DNA of 64,000 bases from Gordonia zhaorongruii (GTDB lineage Bacteria; Actinomycetota; Actinomycetes; Mycobacteriales; Mycobacteriaceae): assembly GCF_007559005.1 (NCBI RefSeq), contig NZ_CP041763.1, positions 2,946,463-3,010,462 on the forward strand. Reading direction: 5' to 3'. Under the pieces are notes generated by a model. It made no database searches and was not told the DNA's origin. It was given only the letters and a program-made list of their open reading frames with translations. Each line of letters opens with the position of its first letter. The first letter of the stretch is position 1. Below are positions 1-9,535 of this stretch, one piece after another. A program made the position numbers and the translations under genes.

Positions 1-340
1 CACCGGGCTGCCCGGTGAAGCCGTGAGCGGAGGCGACGAAGCCCACCACTTTCACCACACGCACGATCGAGTCGACGCCGACCGCCGCGTGCACTGCCGC
101 GAGCGCGTTGAGTGCGCACTGGCGCGCCGCGACGTTCGCCGCATCCGGGCGCACCACGCCCTCCGCTCCTTCGGAGACCTTTCCGGTCACCTTGAGTTCG
201 CCGTCGACCACCGGCAGCTGACCGGATGTGTACACGAAGTCACCGGCGCGTACAGCAGGCGCGTAGCTGCCCACCGGTGCGACCACTGCGGGCAGCTCGA
301 TACCCAGGTCAGCCAGTCGAGTGCTCCACTGTCCGCTCAC
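1..340 (-). CDS. RidA (YjgF/YER057c) family protein, 3' end outside window
   Basis: The minus strand reads from a GTG at 340 and runs off the left edge (113 codons visible). The peptide starts VSGQWSTRLADLGIELP and continues with a hydrophobic core and VYTSGQLPVVDGEL, typical of the RidA/YjgF fold. Known members deaminate reactive enamine/imine intermediates released by PLP enzymes. The start is supported by GAAGGG about ten bases upstream, which lies in the end of the preceding small gene (stop 346-348). The two genes are probably cotranscribed. Position next to the ATPase pair and whiB4 matches the Rv3678c neighbourhood of M. tuberculosis. The C-terminus, including any further catalytic arginine region, cannot be seen. 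Confidence 0.85.
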   Translation of the reverse strand, partial: MSGQWSTRLADLGIELPAVVAPVGSYAPAVRAGDFVYTSGQLPVVDGELKVTGKVSEGAEGVVRPDAANVAARQCALNALAAVHAAVGVDSIVRVVKVVGFVASAHGFTGQPG

Positions 341-345
341 CCCAC

Positions 346-510
346 TCAGCCCTTCGGCCGCTTCAGGTAGGCGACGTGCTGCTCTCCGGTCGGCCCCGGC
401 AGCACGCTCACCAGCTCCCAACCGTCCGATCCCCACTGATCGAGGATCTGCTTCGTCGCATGCGTGAGCAGCGGTACGGTCACGTATTCCCAGGCTGTAG
501 ATGCGCTCAT
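346..510 (-). CDS. Small DUF4177-like protein (54 aa)
   Basis: A 54-residue protein starts at ATG 510 and stops with TGA at 348-346. It begins MSASTAWEYVTVPLLTHATK and contains WGSDGWELVSVLP, the signature of DUF4177-type small proteins (an aromatic-rich beta strand followed by DGWELV). The function of this family is unknown. It lies divergently from the ArsA-like ATPase at 561 and five bases ahead of the RidA gene, the same arrangement as Rv3678A in mycobacteria. I chose ATG 510 because no other start in frame preserves the WEYV core and the gene fills the gap exactly. Confidence 0.75.
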   Translation of the reverse strand: MSASTAWEYVTVPLLTHATKQILDQWGSDGWELVSVLPGPTGEQHVAYLKRPKG

Positions 511-560
511 ACCGGCCAGCTTAACGGTTCGCGAACAGCGTCGTCGGCGCGGTCGATAAG

Positions 561-1589
561 GTGATCGTCGTGGCCGAGAATCCAGTGACCGACGACGCCG
601 CCTCGACGTGGCCCGGACAGGCGCGCGATGCGCGCCTTCATTTCGTATCCGGCAAGGGCGGGACCGGTAAGACGACAGTCGCCGCAGCCCTCGCTCTGAC
701 CCTCGCGTCCCGTGGGCAACGGGTGCTGCTCGTGGAGTGCGAGGAGCGGCAGGGCATCGCGCAGCTCTTCGATATGCCGCCCCTGCCGCCGACCGACACC
801 GAGGTCGCGTCCATGGAGGGCGGCGGCTCGGTGTGGGGACTCGCCCTGCAGATCGAGTACGCGCTGCTGGAGTACCTCGACATGTTCTACAACCTCGGAT
901 TCGCCGGCCGCGCCATCAAACGCGTCGGCGCGATCGACTTCGTCACCACCGTTGCTCCGGGTCTGCGTGACGTGGTCATCACCGGCAAGATCAAGGAACG
1001 GGTGATCGCTCTCGACGATCGGGGCCGGCGTCGGTACGACGCGATCGTCGTCGACTCTCCGCCGACCGGCCGCATCGGCAACTTCCTCGACGTGACGTCG
1101 GCGATGCGAGACCTGACCAAGACCGGCCCGATCCGGAATCAGAGCGAGGGCGTCGCAAAGCTTCTGCACTCGACGGACACGGCGATCCACCTGTGCACCC
1201 TCCTCGAGGCCATGCCTATCCAGGAGACCGTCGAGGCCGTCGATGAGCTGCGCGCCAAGGACCTGAACATCGGAGCGGTCTTCGTGAACCGAGTGGAGCC
1301 TGCTCATCTGCCGGCGGATCAACTCGACGAGATCGCCGAAGGCCGGATCGACGCCGACCGCGTGCGCACCGCGATCGGCGACGCCGGGGTGACTCTGACC
1401 GACGCCGACCTGGCGGGTCTGCTCACCGAGACCATCGAGTACGCCTCGCGCCTCCAGGCGCAGCAGATCGCGCGTGCCGAACTCGACGAGGTCGAGGCGC
1501 CACAGATCGAACTCCCCACCGTGGAGAACGGCGTCGACCTCGGCAGCCTCTACGAACTGGCGGACGTGTTGAAGAAAGCGGGAGCCTGA
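561..1589 (+). CDS. ArsA-like anion-transporting ATPase family protein, first of a pair
   Basis: A 342-aa P-loop ATPase of the SIMIBI/ArsA-GET3 group. A deviant Walker [10 protein letters not shown], is at residues 31-39 and VDSPPTG (switch-type aspartate) is near 165-170. Family members couple ATP hydrolysis to oxyanion export or protein targeting, but there is no ArsB-like partner here, so arsenite transport is unlikely to be the real role. The GTG at 561 is the first in-frame start; a second GTG at 570 is possible, and no clear Shine-Dalgarno separates them. The stop overlaps the start of the next ATPase (TGATG), so the two are translationally coupled and probably form a heterodimer. Matches Rv3679. 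Confidence 0.85.
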   Translation: MIVVAENPVTDDAASTWPGQARDARLHFVSGKGGTGKTTVAAALALTLASRGQRVLLVECEERQGIAQLFDMPPLPPTDTEVASMEGGGSVWGLALQIEYALLEYLDMFYNLGFAGRAIKRVGAIDFVTTVAPGLRDVVITGKIKERVIALDDRGRRRYDAIVVDSPPTGRIGNFLDVTSAMRDLTKTGPIRNQSEGVAKLLHSTDTAIHLCTLLEAMPIQETVEAVDELRAKDLNIGAVFVNRVEPAHLPADQLDEIAEGRIDADRVRTAIGDAGVTLTDADLAGLLTETIEYASRLQAQQIARAELDEVEAPQIELPTVENGVDLGSLYELADVLKKAGA

Positions 1590-2683
1590 TGCCGGACCTG
1601 AAGATGGGCAGCGTCCTCGCCGACCCTGTCACCCGTGTCGTGATCTGTTGCGGTTCAGGTGGTGTCGGTAAGACGACGACTGCGGCCGCGATGGCGCTGC
1701 ATGCCGCAGAGCAAGGGCGAACCGTCGCCGTGCTGACTATCGATCCGGCGCGCCGACTCGCCCAATCGCTCGGCATGACCGAGCTGACCAACGAACCGCA
1801 GCCGGTGCCGATCCGGGAGGGCACCGGGTCGCTCGACGCGATGATGCTCGACATGCGGCGCACCTTCGATGACATGGTCGTCGAGCACTCCACGCCCGAA
1901 CGCGCCCAGGCGATCATGGAGAACGCCTTCTACCAAACGGTCGCGTCGTCGTTCTCCGGCACTCAGGAGTACATGGCGATGGAGAAGCTGGGGCGCCTGC
2001 TCGCCGAGGACCGCTGGGACCTGATCATCGTCGACACTCCCCCGTCGCGAAACGCCCTCGACTTCCTCGACGCCCCCCAGCGGCTCGGGTCGTTCCTGTC
2101 GGGCCGGTTGATGAAGATGCTGGTGGGCGGAGGTCGCGGTGTCAGCCGGGTGGTCACCGGTGCGATGAGCATGGCGATGCGCGGTATCTCAACCATCATC
2201 GGCGGCGAGATCCTGCGCGACGTCGCGATGTTCGTGCAGTCACTCGATTCGATGTTCGGCGGTTTCCAGGAGCGCGCCAACCGCACCTACGAGTTGCTCA
2301 AGCAACCGGGAACGCAGTTCCTCGTCGTGGCCGCACCGGAGCCCGACGCACTGCGCGAGGCGTCGTTCTTCATCGACCGCCTCGCGAAGGACACGATGCC
2401 GCTGAGCGGCCTCGTCGTGAACCGGACGCACCCGAATCTCACGAACATCTCGACGGCATCCGCGCAGAGTGCGCTGGAGCGGTCGGACGATGGGTTGGTG
2501 AAGGGCATCCTGCAGGTCCACGTGGATCGTGCGGGCACCGCGAAGCGCGAAGTTCATCTGCTGCAACGATTCACGACGTCGCATCCGAGCGTCCCACTGG
2601 TCGGTGTCCCGGCGCTGCCGTTCGAGGTGGCCGATTCGGACGCGCTACGTGCGGTCGCCGAGCAGATCGTCAGCCGGGGCTGA
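1589..2683 (+). CDS. ArsA-like anion-transporting ATPase family protein, second of a pair
   Basis: A 364-aa partner of the preceding ATPase, starting inside its stop codon. Walker A is [11 protein letters not shown] at residues 21-31, and [17 protein letters not shown] carries the switch aspartate. The two proteins resemble the two halves of a bacterial ArsA split into separate polypeptides. In mycobacteria this pair (Rv3679/Rv3680) lies next to whiB4, as here; published work there ties the pair to envelope and stress phenotypes rather than arsenic, from memory. Downstream is a shared hairpin with the convergent whiB4. Confidence 0.85.
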   Translation: MPDLKMGSVLADPVTRVVICCGSGGVGKTTTAAAMALHAAEQGRTVAVLTIDPARRLAQSLGMTELTNEPQPVPIREGTGSLDAMMLDMRRTFDDMVVEHSTPERAQAIMENAFYQTVASSFSGTQEYMAMEKLGRLLAEDRWDLIIVDTPPSRNALDFLDAPQRLGSFLSGRLMKMLVGGGRGVSRVVTGAMSMAMRGISTIIGGEILRDVAMFVQSLDSMFGGFQERANRTYELLKQPGTQFLVVAAPEPDALREASFFIDRLAKDTMPLSGLVVNRTHPNLTNISTASAQSALERSDDGLVKGILQVHVDRAGTAKREVHLLQRFTTSHPSVPLVGVPALPFEVADSDALRAVAEQIVSRG

Positions 2684-2759
2684 ACCCTCTCGGTGTCCTG
2701 ATCGAGGTGCATCGAGATCAGCGACGGAGAAGGCGGGAGCAGTGCCCTCCGGAACCGAT

Positions 2760-2788
2760 GAAGCCCGGCAACTGCATCGCCGGGCTTC
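2760..2788. terminator. Bidirectional hairpin between the ATPase pair and whiB4
   Basis: A perfect 10-bp stem (GAAGCCCGGC at 2760-2769, GCCGGGCTTC at 2779-2788) with a 9-nt loop lies between two convergent genes. It ends four bases from the whiB4 stop. There is no long T-tract, as is common for actinobacterial terminators. Confidence 0.7.
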
Positions 2789-2791
2789 GGT

Positions 2792-3121
2792 TCAGTTCTT
2801 GTCGGGGACCGCGCCGAGACGCTGTCGGCGACGCTGGGCTTCGAAGAACGCCGCCCACGACGTCACCTCGGGATGCTGGCGGAGCAGCGCTCGCCGCTGA
2901 CGCTCGGTCATGCCGCCCCAGACGCCGAACTCGACACGGTTGTCGAGCGCGTCCGCGCCGCATTCCATCTGCACCGGACAGTGCCGGCAGATCGTCGCAG
3001 CTTTACGTTGTGCGGCCCCTCGGACGAAGAGGTCGTCCGGGTTCCCGCCGCGACAACGCGCTTGCGAGACCCAAGTCAGGCGTGCTTCCGAATCTCCGGA
3101 GGATAACGGCGCGAGAGTCAT
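2792..3121 (-). CDS. whiB4: WhiB family iron-sulfur transcription factor, WhiB4-type
   Basis: A 109-aa WhiB protein with the four cluster cysteines at residues 23, 45, 48 and 54 (C-x21-C-x2-C-x5-C) and GVWGG at 66-70, followed by a basic TERQRR tail that binds DNA. WhiB proteins carry an O2/NO-sensitive [4Fe-4S] cluster and usually act with the principal sigma factor. WhiB4 in mycobacteria is a redox-responsive regulator. The start ATG at 3121 has a good Shine-Dalgarno (GAAAGGTGGG) about nine bases upstream. Placement between the ATPase pair and a divergent ponA2 reproduces the Rv3679-Rv3682 order, which supports the WhiB4 assignment over other WhiBs. Confidence 0.9.
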   Translation of the reverse strand: MTLAPLSSGDSEARLTWVSQARCRGGNPDDLFVRGAAQRKAATICRHCPVQMECGADALDNRVEFGVWGGMTERQRRALLRQHPEVTSWAAFFEAQRRRQRLGAVPDKN

Positions 3122-3344
3122 TGCGCGATCCCACCTTTCACCAAACCCATCGACACGAACCGACGCTCGGTTACGCGCATAAGATCTCCTTCGTGATGTA
3201 ACCCTACATTTCGCTTGATTGTGGGGTAGCTCACGTCCATCACACTATTGAGACGCTTATCGCAAATCAAGTCCAGTCCAGAAAGCAGCCGTATCTTCCG
3301 ACCGTTTCAGCAAGTCACTCCCGCCGTGAGATCGCATTCACACG

Positions 3345-3350
3345 TATCCT
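3345..3350 (+). promoter_or_regulatory. -10 element (TATCCT) for leaderless ponA2
   Basis: TATCCT ends six bases before the GTG start of ponA2, so the first transcribed base should be at or near the start codon. No Shine-Dalgarno is present. The 235-bp gap to the divergent whiB4 holds no other gene. Confidence 0.55.
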
Positions 3351-3356
3351 GGCGAC

Positions 3357-5831
3357 GTGCCGAAGACTACGAACATCGCCGGACTGGCAGCCGCCTGCGT
3401 CATGGCGGGCGTGCTGGTGGCCGGACTGCTCTTCCCCGTGGCCAGCGGGGTCGGCGTCCTGACCAACCGTGCCGCGGCGACGATGGAGAACAGCTCGTCC
3501 GAACTCCTCAACGGGACTGTCCCCGAGGTCACGACGGTCACCGATGCCGCAGGCACGCCGATCGCCAAGCTCTTCGACCAGCACCGGTACCAGGTGGGAT
3601 ACAACGACATCGCGCCGGACATGATCCGTGCGATCATCTCGATCGAGGACCGCAGGTTCCTGGAGCACGACGGTGTGGACTGGCGCGGCACCATCCGCGC
3701 GGCGCTGAAGAACTCCTCATCGGGCGAGGTGCAGCAGGGCGCGTCGACGCTGGACCAGCAGTACATCAAGAACTACCAACTCCTCGTCCTCGCCCGCACC
3801 GAGGCCGAGCGTCAGGCCGCCATCGAGACGACTCCCGCCCGCAAACTCCGTGAGGTGCGCATGGCGATGACGCTCGAGCAGACTCTTACCGACCAGGCGA
3901 AACGCGAGCACGGGCTGGACGACGCGGCCGCCAAGCAGGACGCGAAGAAGCAGATCGTCACGCGCTATCTCAACACCGTCCCGTTCGGCAACGGCGCGTA
4001 CGGCATCGAGGCGGCAGCCCAGACCTACTTCGGGCGCTCCGCGAAGGAGCTCACCGTCGAGGGGTCCGCGATGCTCGCGGGCATGGTCCAGTCGAGTTCG
4101 GCGCTGAACCCGTACAGCGACAAGGAAGCGACGATCAAGCGCCGCAATACCGTGCTGAACACGATGATCGACAACTTCCCGGACCGGAAGGCCGAGCTCG
4201 AAGCCGCGAAGAAGCGGCCGCTCGGTGTCCTACCCAAGCCGAACACACAGGTCCAGGGCTGCATCAGCGCCGGAAACGCCGGCTTCTTCTGCGACTACGT
4301 CCTGCAGTACCTCGCCGACAACGGACTCTCCCGGAAGACCGTGATGCGCGGCGGCTACCTCATTCGCACCACCCTCGACCCACAGGTTCAGGAGGCCGCC
4401 ACGAAGGCGGCGAAGAAGCAGGCCGATCCGCACACCGACGGCATCGCCAACGTGATGAGCTCGATCCGGCCGGGCAAGAAGTCGCACGACGTCGTATCGA
4501 TGGTGTCGAGCCGCGACTACGGCCTGAACTCCAAACGCGATGAGACCGTTCAGCCGCAGCCCTTCTCCATGGTCGGCGACGGCGCCGGATCGGTGTTCAA
4601 GCTGTTCACGACGGCCGCTGCGATGGAGAAGGGCATGGGGACCGGCGCTGTCCTCCCTGTCCCGTCGAGCGTCGCCGTGTACGGAATGGGTGACAGCAAC
4701 GGCGCATTCGGGTGCCCGGTGAACGCGTACTGCGTCAAGAACGTCGGCCCGTACCCGCCGGAACTCTCATTGCCGCAGGCCCTCGCGACCTCCCCGAACA
4801 CCCCGTTCGTCCAGCTTCTGAAGGAAGCCGGAGTCAAGTCCGCCGTCGACATGGCGGTGCGCTTGGGACTGCGCTCGTACAACTCCCCCGGCAGTTCGGG
4901 CTTCGGGGACCAGAGCCTCGCCGACCACATCAAGAAGGGCAACTTCGGTTCGTTCACGCTCGGACCGTTCGCAGTCAACGCGCTCGAACTGTCGAACGTC
5001 GCGGCGACTCTGGGTTCCGGCGGCACCTGGTGCCCGCCGAATCCGATCCAGTCCATCGAGCAGGTCAAGCGCGACGAGTACGGCAACCGGGTGATGGACG
5101 AGAACGGAAAGCCCGTGATGACCGCGGTTCCGTTCAAGACCCCTGCCTGCGAGCAGGTGGTCGACCCGGGCCTGGCCAACACGCTCGCCAACGCGATGAG
5201 CCACGACGATCAGGGCGCAGGCACGTCGGCGGCAGCTGCGCGCAGCACCGGCTGGAACCTTCCGCTGTCGGGCAAGACGGGAACCACTGAAGCTCACCGC
5301 TCAGCGGCGTTCCTCGGATTCACCAACCAGCTCGCGGCCGTGTCGTACGTCTACAACGACGGATCCAACCCGGCGGGCATCTGCACCGCCCCGCTCCGCC
5401 AGTGCGGCGAGGGGGACGTATACGGCGGCACGGAACCTGCGCGCACCTGGTACACCGCGATGAAGCCGGTAGCGTCGAAGTTCGGTCCCGTGAAGTTGCC
5501 GCCTGTCGACCGACAGTACGTCGCAGGTAGCGATCGCGGCCGTATTCCGCAGGTCAGTGGACTGCCCGCCAGCCAGGCGACGTCACGCCTGCAAGAGGCA
5601 GGGTTCAAGGTGAACCAACTCGACATCGACAGCGACCGCCCCAAGGGCACCGTCGTCTTCACGGCGCCTTCGGACAGCGCCATGCCGGGCAGCGCCATCG
5701 CCATCTACGTGAGCAACGGCCGCGGCAGCAAGAAGCCCGACGACGGCGACGGCGGAGCCAGCAACGGTTCGGTGAAGAAGACGGTCGAGGTTCCCGGCGT
5801 CGGTCCGGTGGTCATCGACGTACCGGAGTGA
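3357..5831 (+). CDS. ponA2: Bifunctional class A penicillin-binding protein (PonA2-type) with PASTA domain
   Basis: An 824-aa peptidoglycan synthase anchored by one N-terminal membrane segment (about residues 8-33). The transglycosylase domain shows EDRRF at 97-101. The transpeptidase domain has SVFK at 412-415 (nucleophile serine), SPN at 479-481 and KTGTTE at 640-645. A single PASTA domain at about 729-787 is followed by a Lys/Asp/Gly-rich linker and a proline/valine tail. The enzyme polymerises and cross-links peptidoglycan outside the membrane. GTG 3357 is favoured because a -10 hexamer lies six bases upstream (leaderless). All catalytic motifs are intact. Neighbours whiB4 and the metallophosphoesterase match Rv3681c-Rv3683. 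Confidence 0.93.
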   Translation: MPKTTNIAGLAAACVMAGVLVAGLLFPVASGVGVLTNRAAATMENSSSELLNGTVPEVTTVTDAAGTPIAKLFDQHRYQVGYNDIAPDMIRAIISIEDRRFLEHDGVDWRGTIRAALKNSSSGEVQQGASTLDQQYIKNYQLLVLARTEAERQAAIETTPARKLREVRMAMTLEQTLTDQAKREHGLDDAAAKQDAKKQIVTRYLNTVPFGNGAYGIEAAAQTYFGRSAKELTVEGSAMLAGMVQSSSALNPYSDKEATIKRRNTVLNTMIDNFPDRKAELEAAKKRPLGVLPKPNTQVQGCISAGNAGFFCDYVLQYLADNGLSRKTVMRGGYLIRTTLDPQVQEAATKAAKKQADPHTDGIANVMSSIRPGKKSHDVVSMVSSRDYGLNSKRDETVQPQPFSMVGDGAGSVFKLFTTAAAMEKGMGTGAVLPVPSSVAVYGMGDSNGAFGCPVNAYCVKNVGPYPPELSLPQALATSPNTPFVQLLKEAGVKSAVDMAVRLGLRSYNSPGSSGFGDQSLADHIKKGNFGSFTLGPFAVNALELSNVAATLGSGGTWCPPNPIQSIEQVKRDEYGNRVMDENGKPVMTAVPFKTPACEQVVDPGLANTLANAMSHDDQGAGTSAAAARSTGWNLPLSGKTGTTEAHRSAAFLGFTNQLAAVSYVYNDGSNPAGICTAPLRQCGEGDVYGGTEPARTWYTAMKPVASKFGPVKLPPVDRQYVAGSDRGRIPQVSGLPASQATSRLQEAGFKVNQLDIDSDRPKGTVVFTAPSDSAMPGSAIAIYVSNGRGSKKPDDGDGGASNGSVKKTVEVPGVGPVVIDVPE

Positions 5832-5849
5832 TCGGCGTCTGAGCCCGCG

Positions 5850-5855
5850 TATCCT
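5850..5855 (+). promoter_or_regulatory. -10 element (TATCCT) for leaderless metallophosphoesterase
   Basis: TATCCT lies seven bases before ATG 5863, in the same GTATCCTGG context seen before ponA2. This gives the gene its own start even though it follows ponA2 by only 31 bases. Confidence 0.5.
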
Positions 5856-5862
5856 GGATTCC

Positions 5863-6840
5863 ATGGACTCGGTTTCCGGAACGAATCTCTCAGCGTCACG
5901 TATCGCCCGGCTCGGCGCCGGCGCCGCGGGTGCCGCAGCGGCGGGGCTCGTCTACTCGACGGTGATCGAACGGAATGCGTTCGCGCTCCGTCATGTGAGC
6001 GCGCCGCTGCTTGAGCCGGGTTCGTCGCCGCTCCGGATCCTGCACATCAGCGATATTCACATGACGCCGCATCAGCATCTGAAGCAGGCGTGGATCTCCG
6101 AACTGGACTCGCTGGAACCGGATCTGGTGATCAACACCGGTGACAATCTCGCGCATCCGAGCGCCGTCCCCGCGGTCATCCAGTCGCTCGGCGGGCTGCT
6201 CGCCCGACCCGGCCTCTTCGTCTTCGGTTCCAACGACTACTTCGGCCCGAAGCCGAAAAACCCGCTCAAGTACTTCAAATCCGATCACACGCGCACGCAC
6301 GGCGAACCGCTCCCCTGGCAGGACCTGCGCGCGGCGTTCAGCGAACGCGGCTGGCTCGACGCCACGCACACGGTTCGCGAGATCGAGGCGGGCGGGGTGC
6401 GCGTGGCAGCGGCGGGCGTCGACGACCCGCACATCGAGCGCGACCGTTACGAGACTGTCGCCGGACGACCCAATCCGCTCGCTCAACTGCGTCTCGGACT
6501 GACCCATTCGCCCGAACCACGGGTCCTCGATGCCTTCGCCGACGACGGCTACGATCTCGTCATGGCCGGCCACACGCACGGCGGGCAGCTGTGCGTGCCG
6601 GGCTACGGCGCGCTCGTGACCAACTGCAGCCTCGATCGCACCCGGGTGAAGGGGTTGTCGCGCTGGGGCGCCGCGATGGCTCTGCATGTCAGCGCGGGCC
6701 TGGGCACGTCGCCGTATGCTCCCGCACGCTTCAGCTGCCGGCCCGAAGCCACTCTCCTCACTCTGACGCCGGTCTCGCACGGCGGCTCGGACGCCGACAT
6801 CGACGTGACTCTGCCCAGCCTCGTCGGCGTGCAGGGCTGA
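5863..6840 (+). CDS. Calcineurin-like metallophosphoesterase, membrane-anchored
   Basis: A 325-aa protein with an Ala/Gly-rich hydrophobic N-terminal segment (about 14-34) that is an anchor or signal. Metal-binding motifs follow in order: D64-x-H66 (SDIHMTP), GDN at 93-95, GSND at 122-125 (in place of the usual GNHD/E) and GHTHGGQ at 236-242. This matches the YkuE/LpxH-like branch and Rv3683. The substrate is unknown. In other bacteria YkuE-type enzymes work at the envelope, and the link to ponA2 suggests the same. The Ser-for-Asn and Asp-for-His variation in the third motif is common in this branch and not evidence of inactivity. Confidence 0.85.
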   Translation: MDSVSGTNLSASRIARLGAGAAGAAAAGLVYSTVIERNAFALRHVSAPLLEPGSSPLRILHISDIHMTPHQHLKQAWISELDSLEPDLVINTGDNLAHPSAVPAVIQSLGGLLARPGLFVFGSNDYFGPKPKNPLKYFKSDHTRTHGEPLPWQDLRAAFSERGWLDATHTVREIEAGGVRVAAAGVDDPHIERDRYETVAGRPNPLAQLRLGLTHSPEPRVLDAFADDGYDLVMAGHTHGGQLCVPGYGALVTNCSLDRTRVKGLSRWGAAMALHVSAGLGTSPYAPARFSCRPEATLLTLTPVSHGGSDADIDVTLPSLVGVQG

Positions 6841-6925
6841 TTCCTGACGTACGAGCCCTGCCAGACCAACGACGGTCAGGTTCGCTACCAGCGCGAGCAG
6901 ACCGATCGTCCGTTTACGTCGCACG

Positions 6926-8139
6926 ATGAATCGGTATGCGGCCGCACACGGCGTATTCACCGAGCGAACCAAGGCGAAAGCCATCGGAATCTGGGGCGCG
7001 ACAACAGGACTCGGGGTGGCCTGCGGCCCGATCCTCGGCGGTTGGCTGCTCGAGTCGTTCTGGTGGGGCAGCGTGTTCCTCGCTCTGGCCATCGCCGCGG
7101 CAGTCTCCATCGTCGCGGCCGCGTCCGTCGTCACCACCTCGAGTGACCCGGCGACACCGCCTATCGACTACGGCGGCCTGGTGCTCTCGGTCCTCGCGGT
7201 CGGAACGCTCGTCTTCACCGTGACCGAAGCTCCGGATCGCGGCTGGGCAGACACCATGACCGTGACCGGGTTCGTCCTCGCGATCGCGCTGTTCGCGCTC
7301 CTAATGTTCTGGGAATGTGCTCGCGACGAGCCGATGATCGACGTGAAGCTGTTCACCAACATGCGATTCACCGCCGCCAGCGCGTCGGTCACGTTCGCCT
7401 ACTTCGCACTGTTCGGATTCATCTTCCTCATCACGCAGTACTTCCAACTCGTCCGGGGATACCCACCTCTCGAAACGGGGTTGAAGCTCATCCCGGTCGC
7501 CGCGTCGATTGCCGCGGGATCGATACTCGGAACAGGTCTCGCCGTCCGCCTCGGCAACAAAGCCGTGGTGACTGCAGGGCTGTCGCTCTTCACGGTCGCG
7601 TTCCTGTGGATCGCGACCGTGAGTCAATCGACCAGCTACCTGGAGATCGCCTTGCAGATGATCCCGCTCGGACTTGGGCTGGGGCTCACCTCCGCGCCCG
7701 CGACCGAGGCGATCATGGGCGCGGTCCCCGCGACAAGGCCGGCATCGGATCCGCGATGAACGACGCCACCCGCGAGGTCGGCGGCACCCTCGGCGTCGCG
7801 GTGATCGGCAGCGTCTACGCCTCGCTGTATTCCTCCGGCTTCGCCGACTCCGGCGTCGCGCAGCGTCTGCCGACCGACGTGAAGGCCACAGTCGAGGAAT
7901 CGGTCGGGGCCGCAATGGTCGCGGCTGGTCAGATCGACGCGGCAGGCGACAGTCGAACGGCACAAACGCTCACTGATGCAGCGGACAGCGCGTTTCTCGA
8001 CGGTCTCGCCGCCGGTTCGTATGTCGCCGCAGGAGTCACCCTGCTCGGAGCGATCGTCGCCGCCGTCTTCCTGCCCGGACACCCGAAGGACACGGTGCCG
8101 TCAGGACATTCGGGTGCCGACGTATCGACGGCCTCGTAG
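6926..8139 (+). pseudogene. DHA2-type MFS drug exporter, 5'-truncated and frameshifted
   Basis: Reading from 6926, the protein starts in the middle of a 14-TM exporter: TERTKAKAIGIWGATTGLG is the motif that normally follows TM4-5, so about 120 N-terminal residues are missing. The frame then runs through TM segments to 7759. Around 7733 the expected VPRDKAGIGSAMND is broken (the text reads VPATRPASDPR, stop). The continuation AGIGSAMNDATREVGGTLGVAV, with the remaining TM segments, is found in the next frame to the stop at 8139. A single missing base in the run before GCGACAAG explains the shift. The 85 bases between the metallophosphoesterase and 6926 hold no start region for it. Confidence 0.8.
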
Positions 8140-8150
8140 CCGCACGAGAC

Positions 8151-9398
8151 TCATCGGTCGTTCTGCAGGGCGCGCCGCCCGAGCACGTCGACGAGCACCA
8201 GAGCTGCGTGAGTCTCCGCGACCCGGTCCGCGCTGGATCTACCGACCTTCTTCTCGGCTCGCCGTAATCGCTGCAGCACAGTGTTGCGATGGATGTCGAG
8301 AGCCTGGGCGGCCTTCACCAGACTTCCGCGTGCATTGAGCACCGCCGACAGCGTCGCCCGCTCGTCTCGCTCCGCCGCCCCGTCCGCAGTGAGATCACCC
8401 AGCTCCGCCTTGACGAATCTCTGTGCGGCGTCGAGGTCATAAGACAACGCGTCCGCCAGAGACACGTCTCGAAAGTGGACCGCTGCCGGCGCCGGTCGAT
8501 CCGCGATCTCGGCGACTCGCCGGGCCCGCGTGGCTTCGAGATGGGAAGTTCTGAACCCCGCCGCGCCGACATGCACGGACCCGAATGCGATGTGAACGTA
8601 CGAATCCAGATCGTTCAGCCGGCTCGTGTTCATCGCAGTCGGCAGCACCTGACCCGTGACATTCATCCACCCCCAGACCGTCGTGGGACCTTCGGAGATG
8701 GTGAGGGCCCGACCGGCACCGAGCGCTGCCGCTGTCTTCTGAACGACCCTTTCGAGGTCGCGTCCGGGTTCGTCGGACCAACAGATCAGAGCGAGGTGCC
8801 GACCCGTCAGGCGGTGCGACAGGACACGCTCGGCGCGGGCCGGGTCGACGGGCTCGTCCGCGAGGAGTTCCCGCACAACGTCTGCGCGTTCGATCCGCAC
8901 CTCGTTCTGTCGCCGACTCAGGGTGGCAACGTATTCACTGGCGATCTGACTCGAGATGCGGTCGATGTACCTCAGCAAGAACCGTTCGAGCTCGAAGAAT
9001 ACGGTGAGCGCTTCGGCGGCGCTGTAACCGGCAGTGTCGAGTCCCTCGCTGAGTTGCTCGACGAAGAACTCGTGACCGAGCCGGTAGAACCGCAATATGA
9101 CATCGACGCTGTAGCCCCGTGCAGCCATGGCTCGTGCATGCTCCAGGGCGGTCACCGGTGCCCGCGCGGCCGACACATCGATGCCGTGTCGCACCATCGA
9201 CAGCGCCGCTTCGATGTTCGACGAGCACGAGCCGAGAGTGAGACCGCGGATCTCGTCGTCGATGACGACCTCCGGAAGTCGGACGACTATGTAGTCCAGC
9301 ATCGCGTCTGCCAGGTCGGAGGCGTTCGCCTGAAGCGACGTCGTCAAAGCCTTCGCCTGCTCGCCCGCCAGGACCGATTCGTGTCGTGGGCCGCTCAC
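8151..9398 (-). CDS. PucR-type helix-turn-helix transcriptional regulator
   Basis: A 415-aa protein with a C-terminal PucR HTH (about residues 358-392: LNARGSLVKAAQALDIHRNTV) and a GGDEF-like central region (about 160-300) as in the PucR/CdaR group. The N-terminus is helical and may sense a ligand. PucR-family proteins usually control an adjacent catabolic gene. Here the divergent neighbour is the desaturase-reductase fusion, with dyad sequences in the shared 236-bp gap. The start is a GTG at 9398; no Shine-Dalgarno is obvious and alternatives within ten residues cannot be excluded. It is convergent with the broken MFS gene, which may have been a former target. Confidence 0.85.
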   Translation of the reverse strand: MSGPRHESVLAGEQAKALTTSLQANASDLADAMLDYIVVRLPEVVIDDEIRGLTLGSCSSNIEAALSMVRHGIDVSAARAPVTALEHARAMAARGYSVDVILRFYRLGHEFFVEQLSEGLDTAGYSAAEALTVFFELERFLLRYIDRISSQIASEYVATLSRRQNEVRIERADVVRELLADEPVDPARAERVLSHRLTGRHLALICWSDEPGRDLERVVQKTAAALGAGRALTISEGPTTVWGWMNVTGQVLPTAMNTSRLNDLDSYVHIAFGSVHVGAAGFRTSHLEATRARRVAEIADRPAPAAVHFRDVSLADALSYDLDAAQRFVKAELGDLTADGAAERDERATLSAVLNARGSLVKAAQALDIHRNTVLQRLRRAEKKVGRSSADRVAETHAALVLVDVLGRRALQNDR

Positions 9399-9479
9399 GA
9401 GTCACGGCGCATACGGGGGTAAGTCACCACGGCAAGAATCGTACCTCCTCTCCGACCACGTCACCGGAACTGATCTGAC

Positions 9480-9496
9480 AATCAGCACAACTGATT
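9480..9496. promoter_or_regulatory. Dyad operator candidate AATCAG-N5-CTGATT
   Basis: Perfect 6-bp arms with a 5-nt spacer, about 82 bases from the PucR start and 139 from the fusion gene. A further CTGAT half-site lies just upstream at 9470-9474. The architecture (arms, five bases) equals that of the second dyad at 9536. Confidence 0.45.
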
Positions 9497-9535
9497 CTCC
9501 GCTAATAGCGATTTCCGGCGCCGCTGTCGCCTCGT

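Noticed and set aside
561..2683. Arsenite export by the ArsA-like pair
   Set aside because: No ArsB, ArsC or ArsR is adjacent and the pair belongs to the conserved whiB4 block.
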